A stretch of 64,000 bases of DNA from an uncultured Eubacteriales bacterium. Lineage in GTDB: Bacteria > Bacillota > Clostridia > Oscillospirales > Oscillospiraceae. The DNA is taken from NCBI GenBank assembly GCA_900543625.1, contig UQSF01000009.1, positions 1-64,000 on the forward strand. Direction: 5' to 3'. The position numbers were made by a program, and so were the translations under genes. Shown here one piece after another: positions 32,309 through 39,127 of this stretch (position 1 is the stretch's first letter; every line of letters begins with the position of its first letter). Below the pieces are notes generated by a model. It ran no database searches. It was not told the origin of the DNA and saw nothing but the letters and a program-made list of their open reading frames with translations.

Positions 32309-32954
32309 GGAGATCCATCCTTTCGATCATACTTTTCTTTGCGTGGATTGTGTGTTCGGTCGTGAGCGCGGCGGCCGCATCGGCATCGCCCGCGGCGATG
32401 GCCTCATAAATGGCGCGGTGCTCTTTGACCACCTGTGCCGTGCGCTTGGCGTCGGCAATGGACGCCTTGCGATAGCGGCGGGTCTTGCGGTGCAGCGGTA
32501 CGAGCGTGTCGCTGATGACGGCGTGACCGCTCATGTCGCAGATGATGTCATGAAACTGGTCGTCCATCTCGCGCAGGTGCTCGGCGTCACGCTTTTCAAA
32601 GTAGAACTCCTGCAGATCCAGAATGTGCTGCAGGCGCGCAAGACCGTCGGGCGAAGCGTTTTTCGCCGCGTAGTACGACGCGAGCCCCTCGATCTTGCAG
32701 CGGATGTCCATGATGTCCACCAGATCCTCCGCCGTGATGCCGAGCACGACCGTGCCCTTGCCGGTATCGGCGATGAGGTGCTCCTGCTCGAGCCGGCGCA
32801 GCGCCTCGCGGATGGGCGTGCGGCTGACGTTGAGCTGCTCGACGAGCCGCAGCTCCGTGAGCACCTCACCGCGCGGGTAAACGCCCTGTATGATGTCGGA
32901 TTCCAGCCGCTCAAACACCTGATCGGCCAGCGTAACGGTACGGAAATCTTTCAT
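32301..32954 (-). CDS. GntR family regulator (FadR/FCD type)
   Basis: The 217-residue protein has an N-terminal winged helix (DIIQGVYPRGEVLTELRLVE, then VSRTPIREALRRLEQEHLI, residues about 18-60) and a helical FCD ligand domain with metal-type His/Asp residues (MDDQFHDII, and a KEHRAIYEAI segment). FCD regulators often bind citrate or other carboxylates. The gene is embedded between Re-citrate synthase and aconitase. The perfect palindrome ATTGTATACAAT in the operon promoter fits the GntR/FadR consensus TnGTnnnACnA, so autoregulation by citrate-pathway metabolites is likely. AGGAGG precedes the start at 32954. Confidence 0.9.
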   Translation of the reverse strand: MKDFRTVTLADQVFERLESDIIQGVYPRGEVLTELRLVEQLNVSRTPIREALRRLEQEHLIADTGKGTVVLGITAEDLVDIMDIRCKIEGLASYYAAKNASPDGLARLQHILDLQEFYFEKRDAEHLREMDDQFHDIICDMSGHAVISDTLVPLHRKTRRYRKASIADAKRTAQVVKEHRAIYEAIAAGDADAAAALTTEHTIHAKKSMIERMDLHG

Positions 32955-32967
32955 GCTGCACCTCCTG

Positions 32968-34344
32968 TCAGACCTGCGCGAAGCGGCCGGGCGCCAGCTC
33001 CGCGATCTTGGCGTTGAGCTCCTTGGCCGAGATGACGGTCTGGCGGCCGTCCTCGTATTCCGCATCCACCCAGCCCTTGAGCGCGAGCACGAGCGGGTCG
33101 TGCTTGTCGATCTGCGCATCCCCGGTCAGGCGGTAGTTCTGGTTGATCCAGTAGGCGATGCCCGCGAGGCCGGAGGTCTTGGCAACCTGCACGGACGCGG
33201 GGCGGTTGAGGAGCTTTTCGGTGTCGAAGATCGTGTAGATCTCCGCATCCTTGAGCAGCCCGTCGGCGTGGATGCCGGCGCGCGTGGCGTTGAAGTCGCG
33301 CCCGACGAACGGCGTCATCGGCGGGATATCATAGCCGATCTCGTGCTGGAAATAGTCCGCGATCTCGGTGATGACGGTCGGGTCCATGCCGTCGAGCGAG
33401 CCGCGCAGCGACGCGTACTCGAACACCATCGCCTCGAGCGGGATGTTGCCCGTGCGCTCGCCGATGCCGAGCAGGGAGCAGTTGACCGCGCACGCACCGT
33501 AGAGCCACGCGGTCGAGGCGTTGACGACCGCCTTGTAAAAGTCGTTGTGCCCGTGCCACTCAAGGCACTCGCTCGGCACATCGGAATACTGCTGCAGGCC
33601 GTAGATGATGCCGGCCACGCTGCGCGGCAGCGCCGCCTCCGTGTAGGGGATGCCGTAGCCCATGGTGTCGCACGCGCGGATCTTGACCGGGATGCCCGCC
33701 TGCCGCGAGAGCTTTTGCAGCTCGTTGACAAACGGCACGACAAAGCCGTAGAAATCGGCGCGCGTGATGTCCTCCAGGTGGCAGCGCGGCACGACGCCCG
33801 CCGCGAACGCATCCGCCACGGTCGCAAGATAATAGTCCATGGCCTGACGGCGCGTCATCTTCATTTTCTTGAAGATGTGGTAGTCGCTGCAGCTGACGAG
33901 AATGCCCGTCTCACGGATGCCGAGGTCGCGCACGAGGCGGAAGTCCTCCTTCGTCGCGCGGATCCACGTCGTGATCTCCGGGAACTTCAGCCCCAGCTCC
34001 ATGCACTTTTCGAGCGCCTCGCGGTCTTTCTTGCTGTAGATGAAAAACTCCGTCTGCCGGATGATGCCGTACGGCCCGCCGAGCCGGGAGAGATACTTAT
34101 AGATATTGACGATCTGGTCGACCGTGTACGGCTCCACGGACTGCTGCCCGTCGCGCAGGGACGTGTCCGTGATCCAGATCTCCTCGGGCATATTCATCGG
34201 CACGCGCCGGTGGTTGAACGGCACCTTCGGCACCATGCCCTGGGTGTAAATGTCGCGATGGAGGTTGGGTTCCGCTACATCCTGAAGCGAATATTTATAC
34301 GCATTCTGCTCCAGCAAATTCGTCTTTCCGGATATTTCAAGCAT
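32968..34344 (-). CDS. Re-type citrate synthase (homocitrate/isopropylmalate-synthase family)
   Basis: The 458-residue protein matches the Re-citrate synthase group described from Clostridium kluyveri, not Si-citrate synthase. It has an N-terminal YKYSLQDVAEPNLHRDIY and VPFNHRRVPMN extension, the DRE-TIM-type ITDTSLRDGQQS near residue 58, RCHLEDITRAD and the metal motif EWHGHNDF near residue 264. The enzyme condenses acetyl-CoA and oxaloacetate with opposite stereochemistry to the common enzyme and is used by strict anaerobes to make glutamate. Many databases label it 2-isopropylmalate synthase. The operon context with aconitase and isocitrate dehydrogenase supports the citrate function. AAAGGAG precedes the start. 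Confidence 0.88.
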   Translation of the reverse strand: MLEISGKTNLLEQNAYKYSLQDVAEPNLHRDIYTQGMVPKVPFNHRRVPMNMPEEIWITDTSLRDGQQSVEPYTVDQIVNIYKYLSRLGGPYGIIRQTEFFIYSKKDREALEKCMELGLKFPEITTWIRATKEDFRLVRDLGIRETGILVSCSDYHIFKKMKMTRRQAMDYYLATVADAFAAGVVPRCHLEDITRADFYGFVVPFVNELQKLSRQAGIPVKIRACDTMGYGIPYTEAALPRSVAGIIYGLQQYSDVPSECLEWHGHNDFYKAVVNASTAWLYGACAVNCSLLGIGERTGNIPLEAMVFEYASLRGSLDGMDPTVITEIADYFQHEIGYDIPPMTPFVGRDFNATRAGIHADGLLKDAEIYTIFDTEKLLNRPASVQVAKTSGLAGIAYWINQNYRLTGDAQIDKHDPLVLALKGWVDAEYEDGRQTVISAKELNAKIAELAPGRFAQV

Positions 34345-34376
34345 AGCAGTGGGACTCCTTTCCGTTGCTTTGTATT

Positions 34377-34414
34377 ATTGTATACAATTATACACACGCC
34401 GCTTTTCTTGTCAA
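34377..34414 (-). promoter_or_regulatory. Promoter and GntR operator of the citrate operon
   Basis: On the minus strand TTGACA (34409-34414) and TATAAT (34387-34392) are 16 bp apart. A perfect 12-base palindrome, ATTGTATACAAT (34377-34388), overlaps the -10 box and start site and has the GntR/FadR-type core TTGTATACAA. Confidence 0.85.
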
Positions 34415-34437
34415 TAGAATTGTTCACAAATTTCCGC

Positions 34438-34487
34438 TTGCTTTCCGGGCGGAAGCTGGTATAATACAAAATCGTTCAAAATTGAAC
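34438..34487 (+). promoter_or_regulatory. Promoter and operator of the MarR-MATE operon
   Basis: TTGCTT (34438-34443) and TATAAT (34460-34465) are 16 bp apart. GTTCAA-AA-TTGAAC (34474-34487) lies just past the -10 box, a likely MarR autorepression site. Confidence 0.75.
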
Positions 34488-34508
34488 TATTTCCAGGAGG
34501 TGACCGCC

Positions 34509-34955
34509 GTGCTTACCGCATCGCAGGTCTATACGTACACGCGCCGCATCCTCGACGCCTACGCCGTCGTCATGCAGCCGCTGAGCGCGGAGCTGGACAT
34601 GGCGCCCAACGCCGTGGACATCCTGCTCTTTCTGGCCAACAATCCGGGGCTGGACACCGCGCGCGACATCTGCACATACCGCCGGCTCAAGCCGGGCATC
34701 GTGTCGTTTCACGTCGACAAGCTCGTGCGCGAGGGGTATCTGCTGCGCGCACGCGACCCCGGCGACCGGCGGCGCTGCCGCCTCGTGTGCACGGACAAGG
34801 CCGCGCCCATCATCGCGCGCGGGCAGGCCCTGCAGGAGCAGTTCAGCGCGCAGATGTCCGCGGGCGTCGCGCCCGACGCGCTCGAGACGTTCCAGCGCTG
34901 CCTGACGGCGTTCGCGCAAAATCTGGACCACATCGCATATGGGGAGGCACGCTGA
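34509..34955 (+). CDS. MarR family transcriptional regulator
   Basis: The 148-residue protein has a MarR winged helix near residues 35-95 (VDILLFLANNPGLDTARDIC, LKPGIVSFHVDKLVREGYLL, then a DPGDRRRCRLVCTDK wing whose Asp-Arg pair is typical). The start is a GTG at 34509, set by AGGAGGTGA six bases upstream; no ATG has such a site. It is followed directly (TGAATG) by a MATE pump gene, so it is probably the drug-responsive repressor of that pump. Confidence 0.9.
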   Translation: MLTASQVYTYTRRILDAYAVVMQPLSAELDMAPNAVDILLFLANNPGLDTARDICTYRRLKPGIVSFHVDKLVREGYLLRARDPGDRRRCRLVCTDKAAPIIARGQALQEQFSAQMSAGVAPDALETFQRCLTAFAQNLDHIAYGEAR

Positions 34956-36323
34956 ATGCAGCAGGACAAAACATTTCTCGGCACGGAGCCGGTCGGACAG
35001 CTTCTGCGCCGGCTCGCGATCCCGACGGTGATCGCGCAGCTGGTCAATATGCTCTACAACATCGTCGACCGCATCTACATCGGCCACATTCCCGAGGTCG
35101 GCAGCGCCGCGCTGACGGGCGTGGGCGTGTGCCTGCCGATCATCCTGATCGTGTCGGCCTTCGCGTGCTTCACGGCCTCCGGCGGCGCGCCGCGCGCGTC
35201 GATCTACATGGGGCGCGACGATATGGACAGCGCCGAAAAGACGCTCGGCGGCTGCTTCACGCTGCAGATCGGTATCTCCATTGTGCTCACGGCGGTGCTG
35301 CTCCTCTGGGGGCGCGAGGCGCTGCTTGCCTTCGGCGCGAGCGAAAATACCATTGACTACGCCGTGGACTACCTGCATATTTATGCGTTCGGCACGCTCT
35401 TTGTCGAGCTCACGCTGGGCATGAACGCCTTCATCACGGCGCAGGGCTTTGCCAAGGTGGGCATGTACACGGTGCTCATCGGCGCGGCGGCGAACATCAT
35501 CCTCGACCCGATCTTCATCTTCGCGCTGGGCATGGGCGTGCGCGGCGCAGCACTGGCGACCGTGCTCTCACAGGGGCTCTCGTGCGCGTGGGTGCTGGTG
35601 TTCCTGTGCGGGAAGAAGGCGTTTTTGCGCCTGCGGCGGGAAAATCTCTTCGTCTCGCCGAAGCTCATCCTGCCGTGCGTGGCGCTCGGCCTGGCCACGT
35701 TCACGATGCAGGCGAGCGAGAGCGTCATCTCCGTGTGCTTCAACGCCTCCCTGCTCAAGTACGGCGGCGACATCGCCGTCGGCGCCATGACGATCCTCAC
35801 GAGCGTGATGCAGTTTGCCATGCTGCCGCTGCAGGGCATCGGGCAGGGCGCGCAGCCGATCACGAGCTACAACTTCGGCGCGAAAAACACCGCGCGCGTG
35901 CGCGAGACGTTTCGCCTGCTGCTCAAGGTGTGCCTGATCTACTCGGTCTCGCTTTGGGCGCTCATCGAGCTAGCCCCCGGCCTGTTTGCGCGCATCTTCA
36001 CGCCGGACGCGGCGCTCATCGCCTTTACGACGCGCGTGCTGCGCATCTATTGCGCGGGGCTGTTTTTGTTCGGCATCCAGATCGCCTGCCAGATGACGTT
36101 CGTGTCCATCGGCAGCGCGCTGTGCTCGATCATCGTGGCCGTGCTGCGCAAATTCGTGCTGCTGCTGCCGCTGATCTATCTGCTGCCGGCGCTGCTGTCC
36201 GATCAGACGACCGCCGTGTATCTGGCCGAGCCCGTCGCGGACGTGATCGCCGTCACGTGCACCGCCATCCTGTTTGCGACGCAGTTTCGCAAGGCGCTGC
36301 ACAAGCTCGAGGCAGGCGCCTGA
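34956..36323 (+). CDS. MATE family multidrug efflux pump
   Basis: The 455-residue protein has twelve predicted helices in two MATE halves. The first begins LLRRLAIPTVIAQLVNMLYN and has VDRIYIGHI. The second has the typical LQGIGQGAQPITSYNFGAKN near residue 300. MATE proteins export cationic drugs or metabolites using Na+ or H+. The ATG directly follows the stop of the MarR gene, so both share the promoter at 34438. Confidence 0.92.
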   Translation: MQQDKTFLGTEPVGQLLRRLAIPTVIAQLVNMLYNIVDRIYIGHIPEVGSAALTGVGVCLPIILIVSAFACFTASGGAPRASIYMGRDDMDSAEKTLGGCFTLQIGISIVLTAVLLLWGREALLAFGASENTIDYAVDYLHIYAFGTLFVELTLGMNAFITAQGFAKVGMYTVLIGAAANIILDPIFIFALGMGVRGAALATVLSQGLSCAWVLVFLCGKKAFLRLRRENLFVSPKLILPCVALGLATFTMQASESVISVCFNASLLKYGGDIAVGAMTILTSVMQFAMLPLQGIGQGAQPITSYNFGAKNTARVRETFRLLLKVCLIYSVSLWALIELAPGLFARIFTPDAALIAFTTRVLRIYCAGLFLFGIQIACQMTFVSIGSALCSIIVAVLRKFVLLLPLIYLLPALLSDQTTAVYLAEPVADVIAVTCTAILFATQFRKALHKLEAGA

Positions 36324-36338
36324 CAGACTGCGAAGCAC

Positions 36339-36396
36339 GCTGCGGATGATTCAAAAATTTGAAACAACGTTATGAAAATTATGAATCGTCCGCAGC
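36339..36396. other. Long imperfect palindrome abutting a promoter
   Basis: GCTGCGGATGATTCA (36339-36353) pairs with TGAATCGTCCGCAGC (36382-36396), 15 bp with one G-T, around an AT-rich 28-base loop. It ends one base before the -35 box at 36398. No T-run follows, so it looks like a regulatory site or cruciform, not a terminator. Confidence 0.5.
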
Positions 36397-36397
36397 G

Positions 36398-36426
36398 TTG
36401 ACAACCGGCTTTCCGGCGCGTACAAT
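36398..36426 (+). promoter_or_regulatory. Promoter of the small ORF
   Basis: TTGACA (36398-36403) and TACAAT (36421-36426) are 17 bp apart, 35 bases before the ATG of the small ORF. Confidence 0.8.
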
Positions 36427-36460
36427 GGCGTCAAATTTCTTCCAAAAGGAGCTGCAAGCC

Positions 36461-36664
36461 ATGCGTCACACGTCCTTTGCCCGTCCCTGCAATGCCGCGG
36501 CCAAGTGCGCGGTTGGCTCGGCATGCTCTGCGGCGAATACCGACAACAACAGCATCCTTCTGCTTACCATCGACACTGTAGCTGCAGTGTCGATTTTTGC
36601 TATACTCAGCATTCTGGGCATCGCACCGCCAGCAGAACGAACCAAACCGGTATTCGCGGGATAA
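36461..36664 (+). CDS. Small protein or leader peptide upstream of the Na+ symporter
   Basis: The 67-codon ORF has a good ribosome site (AAAAGGAG, 9 bases before ATG) and a consensus promoter. It encodes a Cys/Ala-rich N-terminus (MRHTSFARPCNAAAKC) and one hydrophobic helix (residues about 31-52). An intrinsic terminator lies inside the coding region, and a second one follows before the symporter gene. This arrangement suggests either a short membrane peptide or a leader whose translation decides between termination and readthrough. I know no family match. T-box, tRNA-like or other riboswitch landmarks are not seen. Confidence 0.55.
   Translation: MRHTSFARPCNAAAKCAVGSACSAANTDNNSILLLTIDTVAAVSIFAILSILGIAPPAERTKPVFAG
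36569..36599 (+). terminator. Terminator hairpin inside the small ORF
   Basis: ATCGACACTG pairs perfectly with CAGTGTCGAT around TAGCTG and is followed by TTTTT. It lies within codons 37-46 of the small ORF, so ribosomes on the leader would disrupt it. Confidence 0.75.
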
Positions 36665-36686
36665 ACACGACTTGGTATACCAGGAG

Positions 36687-36721
36687 TCGGCCCCGACCGT
36701 TTTGGTCGGGGCCGATTTTTT
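36687..36721 (+). terminator. Second terminator before the symporter gene
   Basis: TCGGCCCCGACC pairs perfectly with GGTCGGGGCCGA around GTTTT and is followed by six T residues. It ends 36 bases before the symporter ATG, so transcription of that gene needs readthrough or a start after this point. Confidence 0.9.
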
Positions 36722-36756
36722 GTTGTATAGAAAAACGGACAGAAAGGAAATCTGTT

Positions 36757-38241
36757 ATGGAAAAGAAAAAAGTTGGATTCGCCAGCGGCATCGGCTTCAT
36801 CCTCGCCGCCGCCGGCAGTGCCGTGGGCCTCGGAAATCTCTGGGGCTTCCCGTACAAGACGTCGCAAAACGGCGGCGCGGCCTTCGTGCTCATCTACGTC
36901 GCGTGCGTGCTGCTCATCGGCTTCGTGACGATGCTCAGCGAGATCTATCTCGGCCGCCGCGCGCAGGCAAACCCCATGACCGCCTACAAGATGATCCACA
37001 AGAACCTCGGCTGGTGCGGGCTCGTGGCGATCGTGATCCCCGCGTTCATCATCTGCTACTACTCCGTGCTCGGCGGCTGGACGACGAAGTACGCGCTCAA
37101 CTCCTTCAGCGGCAACGCCGGCATCGTCGGCACGTTCTCCGTCAACACGGGCGAGGTCATCCTCTACACCGCGATCTTCCTCGTGCTGAGCATGATGATC
37201 ATCATGGGCGGCGTCAAGGACGGCATCGAGAAGGCGTCCAAGGTGCTCATGCCGGTGCTGTTTCTGATCCTCGTCGCCATCGCCGTCTACGCGCTGACGC
37301 TCGGCAGCGGCGTGCGTGAGGGTCTGAGCTTCTACCTCAAGCCCGATTTCTCCGGCATCACGTTCAAGTCCGTGCTCGTGGCCATGGGTCAGGCGTTTTA
37401 CTCCCTGTCGCTCGGCATGGGCATCATGATCACCTACGGCTCGTACACCGGCAAGGAGGTCAACCTCGTGCGCTCCACCGCCATGATCTGCATCTTCGAC
37501 ACGCTCGTGGCGCTCATCGCGGGTCTGGCGATCTTCCCGTCGGTGGCGCACTTTGACCCCGCGCTGCTCGGCAGCAGCAAGGGCGTCGCGCTCATGTTCA
37601 TCATCCTGCCGCAGGTGTTCGAGTCCATGGGCGGCGTGGGTCAGGTCGTGTCGTTCGCCTTTTTCGTCATGGTCGATATCGCCGCCATCACCTCCGTCGT
37701 GTCGCTGATCGAGGTCGTGACGCAGTTCGTCATCCAGAAATTCCACGCCCACCGCAAGCGCGCCGCGCTCATCGTTGCGAGCGTCTGCTTTCTCGTGTCG
37801 ATCCCGATCGGCATCTCGCTCGGCCATGTCGCCATCCTCGAGGAATCCAGCCCCGCGCTGTTCGGGCTCGACTGGCTGACGTTCTTTGACGAGGTGACCA
37901 ACACCGTGCTCATGCCCGTGTGCGCGCTGTTTTCCTGCATCGTTGTCGGCTGGTTCATCACGCCCAAGCGCGCCGTGGCCGAGATCGAGGCTGGGGGCAC
38001 ACCCATGGCCGGCTGGCTCAAGAAGGTCTACGCCGTCATGATCCGCTTCGTGACGCCGGCGCTCATCCTCATCGTCGAGATCGGCGGCCTGCAGAGCGAG
38101 ATCGCGGCCGGCAACACCGCCGTCATCGTCTTTGCCTACGCGCTCGTGGCGCTGTGCGTGGTGGCGTATTTTGCCTTCTTCCGCAACAGAGACACCGGCA
38201 CGAACGCCGACGAGAAGCTCTCCGGCGATTACCCCGTGTGA
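36757..38241 (+). CDS. Sodium:neurotransmitter-symporter (NSS/SNF) family transporter
   Basis: The 494-residue LeuT-fold carrier has the helix-1 signature GFILAAAGSAVGLGNLWGFP with the unwound Na+ site, the NGGAAFVLIY helix-2 region, and a helix-6 SLGMGIMITYGSY. Bacterial members import amino acids such as tryptophan, tyrosine or branched-chain residues with Na+. The ATG at 36757 follows AAAGGA. The gene lies just below two terminators and a small ORF, so attenuation is possible. No partner enzyme indicates the substrate. Confidence 0.93.
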   Translation: MEKKKVGFASGIGFILAAAGSAVGLGNLWGFPYKTSQNGGAAFVLIYVACVLLIGFVTMLSEIYLGRRAQANPMTAYKMIHKNLGWCGLVAIVIPAFIICYYSVLGGWTTKYALNSFSGNAGIVGTFSVNTGEVILYTAIFLVLSMMIIMGGVKDGIEKASKVLMPVLFLILVAIAVYALTLGSGVREGLSFYLKPDFSGITFKSVLVAMGQAFYSLSLGMGIMITYGSYTGKEVNLVRSTAMICIFDTLVALIAGLAIFPSVAHFDPALLGSSKGVALMFIILPQVFESMGGVGQVVSFAFFVMVDIAAITSVVSLIEVVTQFVIQKFHAHRKRAALIVASVCFLVSIPIGISLGHVAILEESSPALFGLDWLTFFDEVTNTVLMPVCALFSCIVVGWFITPKRAVAEIEAGGTPMAGWLKKVYAVMIRFVTPALILIVEIGGLQSEIAAGNTAVIVFAYALVALCVVAYFAFFRNRDTGTNADEKLSGDYPV

Positions 38242-38288
38242 CACGCGCGATGCGCCCAATACCCCGGAATTGTTTTTGACAAGCTATA

Positions 38289-38324
38289 CACCGGTGTGGT
38301 TTTTTGACCATACCGGTGTTTTTT
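38289..38324 (+). terminator. Terminator after the Na+ symporter
   Basis: CACCGGT-TGGT pairs with ACCA-ACCGGTG (single bulges on each side) around a T-rich loop, followed by TTTTTT, 48 bases past the stop. Confidence 0.85.
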
Positions 38325-38360
38325 GTATGACAAACTCGTTAAAAATCGAGCAACTTTCAG

Positions 38361-38411
38361 TTGAAATACCGGCAAAAAACAGGTATAATAACAATGTCAG
38401 TCAATCTGACA
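38361..38411 (+). promoter_or_regulatory. Promoter and operator of the TetR-enoate reductase operon
   Basis: TTGAAA (38361-38366) and TATAAT (38384-38389) are 17 bp apart. TGTCAG-N5-CTGACA (38395-38411) covers the start of transcription, a fitting TetR autorepression site; a further TGACA lies at 38420. Confidence 0.8.
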
Positions 38412-38436
38412 AACATAGCTGACAGGAGGCACGCCC

Positions 38437-39075
38437 ATGTCGATGCAAGAGGTGCGGGAACAGAATATCGCACTCGTAACACAGACGGCACTGGCGTGTT
38501 TTGTTGAAAATGGCATTGAAAAGACGACCATCCGCGACATCGCGCAGCACGCCGGTCTGACCGAGCGCTCGGTCTACCGGTACTTTGCGGGCAAGGATGA
38601 GCTCGTCATCGCGGCGGCCTACCTCTACTGGGACAGGGCCAAGGAGCTGGCCGCACAGTCGCTGGCAAAGCAGCGGCGCAGGGGCATGACCGGCATCGAG
38701 GAGATCCGCGTGCTGCTGCGCAGCTACGCGGGACTGATCTTCACCGACCCCGCGGGGATCCGCTTCTCGCTGGATGCGGAGGTCGCGCTGTGCAACGCCG
38801 GCCGGCAGCACGCGGTCATCAACCGGCCGCCGGAGCGCTTTGAGGTCGCCCCCGGGCCGATCGCTGCGGCCATCCGCCGCGGGCTCGCCGACGGGACGGT
38901 CGATCCCGAGGCCGATGTGAAAACACTCTATTATAATACATACGATTCGATCCTCGGCGTCATCCAGCGGATGTCCGTCGGCGTGCCGAGCGTGCACGAG
39001 CTCGACGGGCACGCGCGCATCGACGCGCTGTGCGAGCAGTTCACGCGCGCATTCGCGGCGCCGCCCAAGCAATAA
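38437..39075 (+). CDS. TetR/AcrR family transcriptional regulator
   Basis: The 212-residue protein has a TetR helix-turn-helix (ALACFVENGIEKTTIRDIAQ, HAGLTERSVYRYFAGKDEL, residues about 18-55) and a variable ligand domain. It is the first gene of an operon that continues, 52 bases on, with a flavoprotein, a HypA homologue and an enoate reductase. A perfect inverted repeat in its promoter suggests autorepression, so the ligand may be the substrate of that reductase system. This is an inference from order. Confidence 0.9.
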   Translation: MSMQEVREQNIALVTQTALACFVENGIEKTTIRDIAQHAGLTERSVYRYFAGKDELVIAAAYLYWDRAKELAAQSLAKQRRRGMTGIEEIRVLLRSYAGLIFTDPAGIRFSLDAEVALCNAGRQHAVINRPPERFEVAPGPIAAAIRRGLADGTVDPEADVKTLYYNTYDSILGVIQRMSVGVPSVHELDGHARIDALCEQFTRAFAAPPKQ

Positions 39076-39127
39076 GGGGACAGGGAACACCTTTTAAATA
39101 CCACCCTACATTGAAGGAGGAAACGGC

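Noticed and set aside
38260..38300. TTTTTGACAAGCTATAC resembling the right end of the structured repeat
   Set aside because: Only about ten bases match, and no core hairpin or duplicated flank is present.
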